NCBI RefSeq assembly: GCF_000612585.1
Contig: NZ_JFCA01000033.1
Coordinates: 1 to 64,000 of the forward strand
DNA: 64,000 bases
Source of the DNA: Pseudomonas sp. CHM02
GTDB lineage: Bacteria > Pseudomonadota > Gammaproteobacteria > Pseudomonadales > Pseudomonadaceae
Direction: 5' to 3'
Part shown: in pieces, positions 25,380 to 33,583 of the stretch
Layout: the number at the start of each line of letters is the position of its first letter
Numbering within the stretch: position 1 is the first letter of the stretch
Notes under the pieces: generated by a model
The model's database searches: none
Told to the model about the DNA's origin: nothing
The model's input: only the letters and a program-made list of their open reading frames with translations
Made by a program: the position numbers and the translations under genes

Positions 25380-25538
25380 TCAAAGTGAAGGTGGCCTAAC
25401 GAGCGTCAGCATATGTTTAGTCAAACCTTCTTGGACATACTGCTCAGGTATCGATTCCTCACCAGGCGTCTCCATCGCCACCAATGCTTTAGCCTGTTCG
25501 AATGCCTTGGTGATGGAAAGCCCAAAACCAATATACAC
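25380..25538 (-). pseudogene. C-terminal remnant of an effector-like gene
   Basis: Fifty-three codons before a TGA read as clean protein (VYIGFGLSITKAFEQAKALV, then PGEESIPEQYVQEGL and LTLVRP), but no start codon exists: an in-frame stop lies just upstream. The pattern, a glycine strand, an AFEQAKAAL helix, a hydrophobic/E-rich stretch with IPE, then a final strand, resembles the end of CHAT/caspase-like proteins found in bacterial defence. That assignment is a weak inference. The remnant follows the DUF4238-like gene on the same strand. Confidence 0.4.
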
Positions 25539-25622
25539 CCTTCATCCAGCCTGAATGCCCTGAGAGCAGCCAGAGCGTATCTGGTCTGGCTGTGGGTGAA
25601 GCGTGCATGCCTTGAGCAGAGT

Positions 25623-26990
25623 TTACTTGGGGGCAACGTAGTAGCGAACCGATGACTCCAAAAAGCGCTTGTTGAGGTATTCCGGCGTGAGTTGGCCGGC
25701 CTCTTGGAGCCCGGCAAGTAGCTTCTCGTCAAGCAACACGAGTTCCGGGCTCACGGGCAGTGCTAGAAAACGTTTCTCGTACAGCGCTACGTTCGAGTCG
25801 GGGAGGATGAACTTCTCCCCCGTCGTTGTGAAGGGCACCCATACAGTGTCCTCAATCAGCACCCGGCCTCTGATGAAGAACGATGTGAGTGCCATGCTCA
25901 CAACCGTGCGGGCTGTGGCATGTGGGTTTCCAGCACCCCTGTAAATTCGGACGGTATCATGCACTTGCTCCACTTCATCCTCTTCAAGCTCCGCCTGAGA
26001 AGGCGCCCAGGACGGAGGTTCCATGATGGAGTCGTAAAGTGGTCTTTCTTTGGCTGCAAAATAGGCCCGTGCTGCCAACATCACGAAGTATTCTGTGATC
26101 CAGGGGGAGCGAGCGATGCTTCCGGTCTCTGCGAGTAACGTCAGCTGCTGCTGATAATTGTCCTCGTTCGTTTTGATCATGCCCTGCTCAGTAGGCTGAT
26201 CCCAAAGACGGGCGACAACAAACGAGTTCTTAGGTGCGCGCTTCAAGGCCTTGCCACTCGATTTATCGATGACTGTAAGCAGGTCTTCACCGCCTAACCA
26301 TTGCTTCAAATGCGCTTGGGGGATGACGTGTTGATTGACCGTAATTTCGTTCGGGTTTTTTACACGCTTCCCATCTTCGTTTAGCTTTTCGATTGGCTTT
26401 TCATGGGGGGAGTGGTCTTTCTGATACATGTTTCTGGTCTCATTCGTTATTAGGGCACGCCGATGGGCGGCGATATCCGACTCGCTACTGGTGATGGAAA
26501 AACCGTCTTTACCAAGCGACCACTTGCCGTCACGTCGAATCAGCTCAGTAACCGCCTGGAGGAAGAATGCCCTGCCGTAGTAAACCCGCTCGGGATCCTG
26601 CTGCCTTTCGTAGGGAATCGATATGCCCAACGTGAGCGCCCCAGTCGCCTCGTTGTAAGCGGCTGATTCCACCTTGCTGTCGCTGATGGAAAACTGACTT
26701 GTGTTGGTCTCGGCCATGGCGCGGGAGAGCGCCTGCTCTAGCTCTTGATCCAGTTCGGAGAAAACATCGTCCTCGTGGATCGCGTCCTTGAAGTCACGCA
26801 CGCCAAAGGCGGCGAGCATCAAACGAGCATCCGTAGGGGTTCGCTGGGCCACAACGACGAGCTCGTGGTACTCCTCGAACCCTGCCTGGCGCGCAAGCGA
26901 TTCTTGGGCAGCAGAAAGCTTCATGTCGTGCTGGCGACCATGCTGCTTGGCTTGCGATTTGAAAATGCTGAGAGGGGAAAAATCAGACAT
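25623..26990 (-). CDS. DUF4238-like protein (455 aa)
   Basis: Residues about 215-300 (VNQHVIPQAHLKQWL, then the LTVIDKSSGK strand and RAPKNSFVVARLWD) match the opening of DUF4238, a family in which an H-x-I/V-P-Q-x-x-L-(R/K) motif precedes a conserved domain of unknown, possibly nuclease, activity. Here the domain is preceded by about 210 extra residues that look alpha/beta and charged. No signal peptide or membrane segment is present. The ATG at 26990 lies about 135 bases from the second copy of the dispersed repeat. Family call moderate; role in defence inferred from location. Confidence 0.6.
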   Translation of the reverse strand: MSDFSPLSIFKSQAKQHGRQHDMKLSAAQESLARQAGFEEYHELVVVAQRTPTDARLMLAAFGVRDFKDAIHEDDVFSELDQELEQALSRAMAETNTSQFSISDSKVESAAYNEATGALTLGISIPYERQQDPERVYYGRAFFLQAVTELIRRDGKWSLGKDGFSITSSESDIAAHRRALITNETRNMYQKDHSPHEKPIEKLNEDGKRVKNPNEITVNQHVIPQAHLKQWLGGEDLLTVIDKSSGKALKRAPKNSFVVARLWDQPTEQGMIKTNEDNYQQQLTLLAETGSIARSPWITEYFVMLAARAYFAAKERPLYDSIMEPPSWAPSQAELEEDEVEQVHDTVRIYRGAGNPHATARTVVSMALTSFFIRGRVLIEDTVWVPFTTTGEKFILPDSNVALYEKRFLALPVSPELVLLDEKLLAGLQEAGQLTPEYLNKRFLESSVRYYVAPK

Positions 26991-27566
26991 AGCAATGTCT
27001 CCAAAACCATCAACGCTTTGGTTACCGATTGCCTGTTCACCGGGCAGCGTCTGGGTAGGGACATGCCGATGTAAAACGTGGGGTGCATCTACGATGGGCT
27101 ATTGCTTCGCGAAACAGGCGCCAGGCGACCATCACCGCCTAGTGAGATCATAGGTCAACGAGCCCAACTCGACAACTCGAAAGATGCTCAATTTCCTAAT
27201 TAGAATTAATACGAGCGACACTTAAATTTTGACGCTTTATATAGTCAAAAAGACGACTTATACGAAGAACAACTCTTGCAACAAATAATAGTTGTCGCCG
27301 GTTTGTTTATTCTGATAAATACTGCGTCTGTTGGGTGCTACCACCCAAGTGCTCTTTAAATATGACTGAAATTTGGGCTTGCGGTTTTTGACTGGGAAAC
27401 TGGTCGCCTTGGTGTTCGCCTTGGCTTTCTTCGCCGCGAAGGTTGGTGCTGCCCATCGCTCCTCAGTGCTTAGCGCCTAGGGCAATCCCAAAGGTGATCC
27501 AAGGGTTTGTCTCTGATCGTTTGATGCGTTGAGGCGAAATGTGATGCGGCGGTAATGCGGCGGACG
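26991..27566. other. Intergenic stretch upstream of the retron-like unit
   Basis: About 575 bases. It contains the second dispersed repeat (27123-27157), an AT-rich stretch at 27190-27330 suitable for promoters, and GGGTGCTACCACCC near 27334-27347, a short GGGTG/CACCC hairpin. Frames here are short and not protein-like. It may hold part of the retron non-coding RNA. Confidence 0.4.
27123..27157 (+). repeat. Dispersed 35-bp repeat, copy 2
   Basis: Identical to copy 1 over AGGCGACCATCACCGCCT and similar after it (GATCATAGGTCA at the end). Same orientation as the copy at 17719, about 9.4 kb away. Confidence 0.6.
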
Positions 27567-27589
27567 GCTTATCAAGGGACTTGATAAGC
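27567..27589 (+). ncRNA. Perfect hairpin, candidate part of retron ncRNA
   Basis: GCTTATCAAG-GGA-CTTGATAAGC is a perfect ten-pair stem with a three-base loop. No T-run follows, so it is not an ordinary terminator. It lies 94 bases before the 84-aa gene and 420 bases before the reverse transcriptase. In some retrons the msr-msd RNA precedes the accessory gene, so this stem could belong to msd. The RNA boundaries and the a1/a2 repeats could not be fixed by eye. Confidence 0.35.
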
Positions 27590-27682
27590 AGAACTGTGGT
27601 TTGTAGTGGCATCTTCAGCGTTCCTTTCGGCCCGGAATGCTTGGCGGCGGGGCAATTTCGCCTGTCGTTGGGAACATCAGTC

Positions 27683-27937
27683 ATGGTTAATTTAAAGAAC
27701 CTAGCGCGCCGCAAGGCGCGTCAGTCTATGCACAACAGTGAAGATGCTCGTGTCATCGAGATAGCTCCATCTCAAGAACCTAAAGCGAGTCGGATTGCGT
27801 GGGTAAAGGCGAAGGCAGTAACCCTGCTCAAGTGGATCGCACGTATTCGTCTATGCATCTGGTTATGGGAAAAGGCTGTTGAGGGCTGGGATTTTGTCGA
27901 GACAGTGGTGATTCCATTTATTGAGAACCTCCCATGA
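27683..27937 (+). CDS. Small protein upstream of the reverse transcriptase (84 aa)
   Basis: I use the ATG at 27683 (MVNLKNLARRKARQSMHNSE); the longer frame upstream overlaps the hairpin and looks random. The first half is basic. The second half is an amphipathic, Trp-rich helix pair (AVTLLKWIARIRLCIWLWEK, then GWDFVETVVIPFIENLP) that could lie on a membrane. The gene ends 72 bases before the reverse-transcriptase ATG on the same strand and is probably in the same transcript. It is not a known retron accessory that I can name. It may be an effector or an antitoxin. Confidence 0.45.
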   Translation: MVNLKNLARRKARQSMHNSEDARVIEIAPSQEPKASRIAWVKAKAVTLLKWIARIRLCIWLWEKAVEGWDFVETVVIPFIENLP

Positions 27938-27967
27938 CACAACAAACCACATCATTCGAATTCAGAG

Positions 27968-27991
27968 GGGCCGGTTCTTCGGGGCCGGCCC
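27968..27991 (+). promoter_or_regulatory. GC hairpin before the reverse transcriptase start
   Basis: GGGCCGG pairs with CCGGCCC across a ten-base loop, 19 bases before the ATG. It may control translation of the reverse transcriptase or be the end of an upstream RNA. Confidence 0.4.
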
Positions 27992-28009
27992 ATCAACGGA
28001 AGCTTGGAC

Positions 28010-29125
28010 ATGGATGCTCCGTTCTATCCTCATAGCCCTATCCACAGCATCAGCGCCTTAGCACGTGCTCTCGGAGAGCCTGTCGAGAGGCTAATCGCAC
28101 TTGCTCATCGTAGCTCTCGCCTTTATCGATATGTCCCGCAAACAAAAAAAGACGGCATAACACCCAGACATACCTATGATGCTCATGAGCCTCTGAAGAC
28201 GATCCAGCGCAAGATCGTGGATCGGATCCTCAGCAAGGTTGCGTTCCCTGGATACCTGCACGGCGGTATCAGAGATCCCAAGCTACCCCGCAGCATTTAC
28301 TCGAACGCTCGGGTTCATACCGGCGCCAAGACAGTCATCCTTCAGGACATCGCTGATTTCTTCCCGTCAATTACAAACGAGCACATTCATCGCTTGTTCG
28401 TGGGGCTCTTCCGTTTCTCCGCAGATGTAGCCACTCTGCTTGCGGATCTAGTTACTCGTGAGGGCCAGGTTCCACAAGGGGCGAGTACAAGTAGCTACTT
28501 GGCCAACCTAGTGTTTTGGGATATCGAGCCGGCGCTCGTCACTCGCTTTAAAGCTCAGGGACTGGCGTATTCGCGCTTCGCAGATGACATCACTGTTTCT
28601 TGCAAAACTCGTATTGATCAAGCTACTACCACCCAAGTTATTGCCTCTGTCACATGGATGCTCGGTCAGAAAGGCTGCCTGCAGAAGCGAAGCAAGCTGC
28701 ATGTTCGTAAGCGCGGGCAAGCATTGATTACTGGCGATAAAGCTGACGCCGTCACCGTGACCGGATTAGTGGTGAGCGGGCCAATAACGGGGCTTCCCAA
28801 AAAACACCGATTGGCTATCCGCGCCGCCGTGAAACAGCTGGAGGATCGCGTCGAGGGTAATTCAGGTCATCTGTCCACTGATGATGAAATGGAGATGCGT
28901 CGAGTAATGGGACGCATAGGCAGGTTGATCGCTTGTGGGCATCCAGAGGGGCAGCGCTTGAAGGCTCGCGTTCGAGTATTACTGACGCGTGCGCCACTTT
29001 TGGAGCGATATGCAGGTGCCGAGTTTCAGGTTCAGATGGTTGCGGAGACCACCGCAAATCTGAGCGTAGCGGCTAGCAGCTTGCAAATTAACCTGCCGGT
29101 GGATCTGCCTTGGAAAGCTGGCTAA
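28010..29125 (+). CDS. Retron-type reverse transcriptase (371 aa)
   Basis: Copies a template RNA into DNA. The catalytic motif is RFADDI (D192, D193), a variant of YxDD. Residues about 153-167 (VPQGASTSSYLANLVF) are motif 4. Two retron-specific marks are present: NARVH at 98-102 (the NAxxH motif of region X) and VTGLVV at about 250 (the VTG motif of region Y). There is no maturase or CRISPR domain, so it is not a group II intron enzyme. The ATG at 28010 is used rather than the TTG two codons earlier. An 84-aa gene precedes it and a trypsin-like protease follows. Confidence 0.85.
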   Translation: MDAPFYPHSPIHSISALARALGEPVERLIALAHRSSRLYRYVPQTKKDGITPRHTYDAHEPLKTIQRKIVDRILSKVAFPGYLHGGIRDPKLPRSIYSNARVHTGAKTVILQDIADFFPSITNEHIHRLFVGLFRFSADVATLLADLVTREGQVPQGASTSSYLANLVFWDIEPALVTRFKAQGLAYSRFADDITVSCKTRIDQATTTQVIASVTWMLGQKGCLQKRSKLHVRKRGQALITGDKADAVTVTGLVVSGPITGLPKKHRLAIRAAVKQLEDRVEGNSGHLSTDDEMEMRRVMGRIGRLIACGHPEGQRLKARVRVLLTRAPLLERYAGAEFQVQMVAETTANLSVAASSLQINLPVDLPWKAG

Positions 29126-29204
29126 CCGTTGGCTGGCGGTTTATTTGGCTGTGATATTCAGGAGCGGTTTGGCTAGAAAATGGGGCGATGTCGCTGACAT
29201 GCAG

Positions 29205-29223
29205 ACGGAGCTTCAAGCTCCGT
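29205..29223 (+). other. Perfect hairpin between reverse transcriptase and protease
   Basis: ACGGAGCTT-C-AAGCTCCGT: nine-base complementary arms (the innermost pairs are lost to the loop). There is no T-run, so it is more likely a structured RNA or binding site than a terminator. Confidence 0.5.
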
Positions 29224-29265
29224 AACCGCAACAAATTTCCACCCTGCGATACAGGAAGTTAAAAC

Positions 29266-30219
29266 ATTAAAATTCAAGTACGAAAGCTAAATCGGTTCTA
29301 CGAGAATACGTCTCAGAGCAACGTCATTCAGTCTGTGAGAAGGCTTATATTCACCCATTGCTCTCAGCCTATTGAAGAGCTTGGCCGGTATCACGCAGAT
29401 ATGGTCTATAGCAAAGGCGGGACAGGTATACTGATCAAGTACCAGCAGAAATTTTTCCTCCTGACGGCTCAACATGTTCTAGATGAGAACTACGAGGCGG
29501 CACAAAACGAGTCGCCGTTCTTCACTCACCTCTTTGCTAAGAGAGGTTGGGAAGGAATAGAGGGTATGGGATTCCCAATGCGCGGCTGGCGTATCGGTGA
29601 GCTGATAACGGCAGATAGTCCCTGTATCGACATGCAAGACATCGTGCTGATCGAGCTTTCATCCTCGCTATTCCGTTTTCCCGATAAATTCATCGACCTA
29701 GATGGCACGAATGGCCGTATAGCCGTAGCTGTAAGCGATTTGTATGACGGCATGTTATTGGTAGCCTCTGGCTACCCAATAGATGAAAACCCGATTGAGT
29801 ATCCGTATGGCGATGACTACAACTGCTCGACAGTGATCAATAAGCATATCTTTCACGGTGTTTGTGAGTTCGAAGGATCAGCCCCCCTCCTGCGTTTTTT
29901 TAGTCAGATCACACACTCAGAAATGAATGGAATGAGTGGCGGGATGGTTTCTAACCTAATGCCTAAATCCAACCAGGTTGCCTGGGTCGGTATGATTCAG
30001 AAGGCTGGTAATGGAATTCTCCGTTTCTATCCCGCATGCTGGATTATCCCAGCCATCAAGAACTATATGCAGGCGAGCCATTACGTCATAGATCCTGCTG
30101 TCCATATGGCAAATCTAGAAATTGAATCTACTCCAGAAGCAATCCAAGGTAGAGCAGAGTATTTCAAGATGATCAAGGTCATAACGGATGATATGAGGGC
30201 TAGAGAAGCAGGACATTAG
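29266..30219 (+). CDS. Trypsin-like serine protease linked to the reverse transcriptase
   Basis: The triad is complete in trypsin order: His in FFLLTAQHVLD, Asp in MQDIVLIEL and Ser in MNGMSGGMVSN (G-x-S-G-G). There is no signal peptide, so it acts in the cytoplasm. Two starts compete. GTG at 29335 has no SD. ATT at 29266 has AGGAAG seven bases upstream, and the extra residues (IKIQVRKLNRFYENTSQSNV) read as protein. I give the ATT start; the shorter form has 294 residues. It lies 140 bases after the reverse transcriptase on the same strand and may be the retron effector. Proteases linked to retron-type RTs have been reported, but I cannot match the type. Confidence 0.65.
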   Translation: MKIQVRKLNRFYENTSQSNVIQSVRRLIFTHCSQPIEELGRYHADMVYSKGGTGILIKYQQKFFLLTAQHVLDENYEAAQNESPFFTHLFAKRGWEGIEGMGFPMRGWRIGELITADSPCIDMQDIVLIELSSSLFRFPDKFIDLDGTNGRIAVAVSDLYDGMLLVASGYPIDENPIEYPYGDDYNCSTVINKHIFHGVCEFEGSAPLLRFFSQITHSEMNGMSGGMVSNLMPKSNQVAWVGMIQKAGNGILRFYPACWIIPAIKNYMQASHYVIDPAVHMANLEIESTPEAIQGRAEYFKMIKVITDDMRAREAGH

Positions 30220-30393
30220 CATTAGCCAATGCTCCTCTCTCGGCCCACTGCCCTACTTTTCAGGCTTAAAACGCCAGTTCGACTCACCTTATGCCAAACG
30301 CTGTTATGGGATTAACGGCGCTGAACCCAGCGATTCCTTACGAAGTAAGGTTGTATGCGATTCCAGATTCAACATCGTCGATGAGAGCTAGCT

Positions 30394-31311
30394 TTAAGCC
30401 TTACTTCCAGTGATGGATGTGATGCTTTTGACCACAAGTACGGCAACCATGCCTACGAGCGCGCCTACCAGGCAGTGAATGCCTAAAGTTGCGAAGGTTT
30501 CCCACGCCCCTGCCCCTTCGACCAGTCTCTCAGCAAAGTGCTGCATCGGCCCGATGCCTTCTGTAATGAACGCCCCCCCGACCAGGAACATTGCCACAGT
30601 TCCGATCCAGGATAATGCTTTCATAAGCTTCGGAGCAGCCGACAGCAGCCATCCCCCGACAGTTCGCACCACAGAACCCCATGTACCGGTAGCTTTAGAC
30701 TTCTGGAGAATAAGGCCAGCATCATCCAAGCGGACGATCCCCGCAACCAATCCGTAAACGCCCACTGTCATGACCACCGCGATCAGCGCTAACGTCAAAA
30801 TCTGTTGGAGCATCGGGGCATCAGTAACGATATTTAGGGTGATGACGATGATCTCGGCGCTCAGAATGAAGTCCGTTCGAACAGCCCCTGCAATCTTCCG
30901 CTTTTCATAGGCTGCAAGCTCTTCAGGCGTATTAGGCTTCGTTTTCTTTGGCTGCCCTGTGTCATCGTCTCGACCAGCCGTGAGCTTGTCCTTGATAGCC
31001 TCAAAGCCCTCATAACAGAGATATGCCCCCCCAATCATGAGCAGCCAGTGAACCGCCGCAGGTAAAAGTGCGTTCAACACCAAAGCACAAGGCACAAGGA
31101 TGGCTTTGTTTCTCAACGAGCCCTTGAATACAGCCCATACCACCGGTAGCTCTCGGTCGGCTTTCATGCCGGTAACCTGCTCAGCATTCACAGCAAGGTC
31201 GTCGCTCAGGACGCTAGCCGATTTCTTTGCAGCGACTTTACTCATGAGCGAGATGTCGTCTAGCAGCGTGGCGATGTCATCCAATAACGCGAACAAGCTA
31301 CTGCCGGCCAT
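30394..31311 (-). CDS. DUF808/YedI-family inner-membrane protein (305 aa)
   Basis: The opening (MAGSSLFALLDDIATLLDDI, then MSKVAAKKSASVL) is characteristic of the DUF808 (YedI) family. About six membrane segments follow, among them LLMIGGAYLCYEGF, ILTLALIAVVMTVGVYGLV and LVGALVGMVAVLVV. The length is typical. Its role is unknown; homologues are conserved in many proteobacteria and are not specifically defensive. Its presence inside the accessory block is therefore a little unusual. The ATG at 31311 is the family start. Confidence 0.85.
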   Translation of the reverse strand: MAGSSLFALLDDIATLLDDISLMSKVAAKKSASVLSDDLAVNAEQVTGMKADRELPVVWAVFKGSLRNKAILVPCALVLNALLPAAVHWLLMIGGAYLCYEGFEAIKDKLTAGRDDDTGQPKKTKPNTPEELAAYEKRKIAGAVRTDFILSAEIIVITLNIVTDAPMLQQILTLALIAVVMTVGVYGLVAGIVRLDDAGLILQKSKATGTWGSVVRTVGGWLLSAAPKLMKALSWIGTVAMFLVGGAFITEGIGPMQHFAERLVEGAGAWETFATLGIHCLVGALVGMVAVLVVKSITSITGSKA

Positions 31312-31663
31312 TTAAGGCTCCTTACGTTGATTTATTCTGTTCCCCCGAGCACCTCACGCATACCCACGCTAATGCCCCGCGTACACTCCTTCCGTAGGCT
31401 CAGGATTACCCTGTCGTCATCGGGTTACGGTGAGCACCTTTCTAGACAATGGACACACCATGCCGTTCATCAATAGCTAGGCGATCTGCAACAGAGCCTT
31501 CAAGACCGCACCAAATAATCTTTACTGAATGCTGGCCTACTAACATTTTTTAGATCAAACCGCCTATTCTAAGTCAGCGATATCCGAGCCGTTCGGCTGT
31601 CGGCGACGCGAACCGAGTCAGCAGACGCGGTACGTACACATCCTGGACGATGGGCGGTGAGCA
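31312..31663. other. Intergenic stretch before the Gabija operon
   Basis: 352 bases between divergent genes. It must hold the Gabija promoter and that of the DUF808 gene. No repeat or RNA gene is seen. Confidence 0.3.
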
Positions 31664-33583
31664 ATGAAGCTGCAGAGTATTCGGCTATGTAATTTTCAAT
31701 CCTTCGGCAATGAGCCTACGGTAATCACATTCGAGGATGTCACCTACCTTATCGGCCCTAATGGCTCTGGAAAGACAGCAGTCCTGCAAGCGCTCTGCAG
31801 GTTGTTTGCCTTTGATCCAAGCCTCCGTCGAATCAAGCGATCCGACTTCCATGTGCCTGCTGATGAGGATTTGGTACCTGAGGAGCGCAGTCTGTGGCTG
31901 GAAGCGGATTTCGAATTCCCAGAGCTTCTAGAGGACGAGGACAACTCTACCGTGGCCCCGCACTTCGCTCATATGCGATTGGACACAGCCGAAGGTATCC
32001 CGCGCGCTAGATATCGATTGAGCGCAACGATGGGGATTGATGGGGACATTGAAGAGAACCTAGTTTATGTCCTCGATGTTGATAAAGACGCCAACCCATT
32101 GTCGACCGCAGTAGTCACTCGAGTGCATCGCAATACAATTCAAATGCATTACCTCCCCGCCAGACGAGACCCTGCCGACCACATAACCTATGGCGCTAAT
32201 GCCCTGCTCGGACGCTTGCTACGAGCCGTAAATTGGGAAGACGACCGAGAACGGATCAAAGGACTCACTGACGAAATCAGCGAATGCTTGTCAGGAAACC
32301 AATCAGTAAGTGCATTCAGTGAAAGCCTGAATTTGATGTGGAAGCGACTTCACAGGGGCACCTTTTTCACCGACCCCAAGCTCACTTTCGTCACATCCGA
32401 AATTGAGTCGCTTCTCAGACACATGTCAGTGTCGTTCTCACCAGGGCACGACGAGAATCTAGTCGACTTCTCTCGCCTCAGCGATGGACAGAAGTCGATG
32501 CTCTATCTATCACTGGTGTTGTCCTCTCACGCCATCGGGCGTGCAGTCCTAACTGGTAAGGACGTTTCTTTCGACGCTGACAAACTGAAGCCACCGTCAT
32601 TTACGCTGATCGCAGTGGAGGAACCTGAAAACAGCCTCTCACCTCATTACCTAGGGCGCATCGTTAACGCCCTCAATAGCTCAATTGGGGGGGCAGACTC
32701 CCAGGCAATCATCGCCACGCATGCTCCATCCATGCTCCGCCGCGTGGATCCTGAGAACATCCGCTATCTACGCCTTGCTGCGAACCGCGCCACCAAAGTT
32801 ACCTGTATAGCCCTACCCGACAAGGAAGATGAAGCTCATAAGTTTGTCCGAGAGGCTGTACAGGCCTTTCCGGAAGTCTATTTTTCCCGGCTAGTGGTAC
32901 TGGGTGAGGGAGACAGCGAAGAAATTGTTCTTCCGAGAATTCTTCAGGCGAAAGGTGCGCCTGTTGATGAGTCGGCGGTGACCATCGCGCCACTGGGTGG
33001 TCGTCACGTCAACCATTTTTGGAGGTTGCTATCCGCGCTGGAGACGCCCTATGTAACCCTACTTGATCTCGACGTTGCACGACATCAAGGTGGGTGGGGA
33101 CGTGTAACCAACGTCAATAATCAACTTGCAAAATTTGCTCCAGAGAAAAAGCTTCCCGCTTGGAATATAGCCAAGTGGAATGATGATCTCCCGGTTCGAA
33201 CCCACCATTGGTTTGAAGAAGGAAAAGTGAGCGTATTTGTCGAGCTGGAGAAGCGCGGAGTTTTCTTCTCAGAGCCCATGGATTTGGACTTCTCAATGTT
33301 GCTCGCCTACCCAAATGCATATGATGTATCGCTAAGCGATCCGGATGAGTCGACTGTTAAGGCCGTCCTAGGCAAGAGTCATCATAAGTCCGACCAATAC
33401 AATGCAGCGGAACAGCAACTTTTTGGCACCTACCACTCCAAGTTCAAACTAGGTAGCAAACCGGCAGCACACATCTCTGCCCTTGCAAAGCTCACTGATG
33501 AAGACCTGCTAAAGGCTCTTCCTCCTTCGTTAGATCGTTTGGCCAATGCAATCATCGCGGCGCTGGAGGACATCCCAGAATGA
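31664..33583 (+). CDS. gajA: Gabija protein GajA-like OLD-family nuclease (639 aa)
   Basis: N-terminal ATPase domain: Walker A GPNGSGKT (31-38), a signature region FSRLSDGQKSMLYLSLVLSS and Walker B LIAVEEPENSLS. C-terminal TOPRIM domain: VVLGEGDSEEIVLPRI (Glu near 413) and LLDLDVARH (the DxD motif near 468). This order defines class 2 OLD nucleases. GajA nicks DNA, and its activity is held off by ATP until phage replication lowers nucleotide levels. It overlaps the helicase gene by four bases, the standard Gabija arrangement. It is a little longer than the B. cereus GajA (about 580 aa). Confidence 0.85.
   Translation: MKLQSIRLCNFQSFGNEPTVITFEDVTYLIGPNGSGKTAVLQALCRLFAFDPSLRRIKRSDFHVPADEDLVPEERSLWLEADFEFPELLEDEDNSTVAPHFAHMRLDTAEGIPRARYRLSATMGIDGDIEENLVYVLDVDKDANPLSTAVVTRVHRNTIQMHYLPARRDPADHITYGANALLGRLLRAVNWEDDRERIKGLTDEISECLSGNQSVSAFSESLNLMWKRLHRGTFFTDPKLTFVTSEIESLLRHMSVSFSPGHDENLVDFSRLSDGQKSMLYLSLVLSSHAIGRAVLTGKDVSFDADKLKPPSFTLIAVEEPENSLSPHYLGRIVNALNSSIGGADSQAIIATHAPSMLRRVDPENIRYLRLAANRATKVTCIALPDKEDEAHKFVREAVQAFPEVYFSRLVVLGEGDSEEIVLPRILQAKGAPVDESAVTIAPLGGRHVNHFWRLLSALETPYVTLLDLDVARHQGGWGRVTNVNNQLAKFAPEKKLPAWNIAKWNDDLPVRTHHWFEEGKVSVFVELEKRGVFFSEPMDLDFSMLLAYPNAYDVSLSDPDESTVKAVLGKSHHKSDQYNAAEQQLFGTYHSKFKLGSKPAAHISALAKLTDEDLLKALPPSLDRLANAIIAALEDIPE

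Noticed and set aside
27463..27612. A 49-aa minus-strand gene with AAGGA upstream
   Set aside because: It covers the perfect ten-pair hairpin and has no protein-like pattern; the palindrome explains the open frame better.
28010..29125. Group II intron reverse transcriptase
   Set aside because: No maturase or endonuclease domain and no intron RNA ends; the NAxxH and VTG marks point to retrons.
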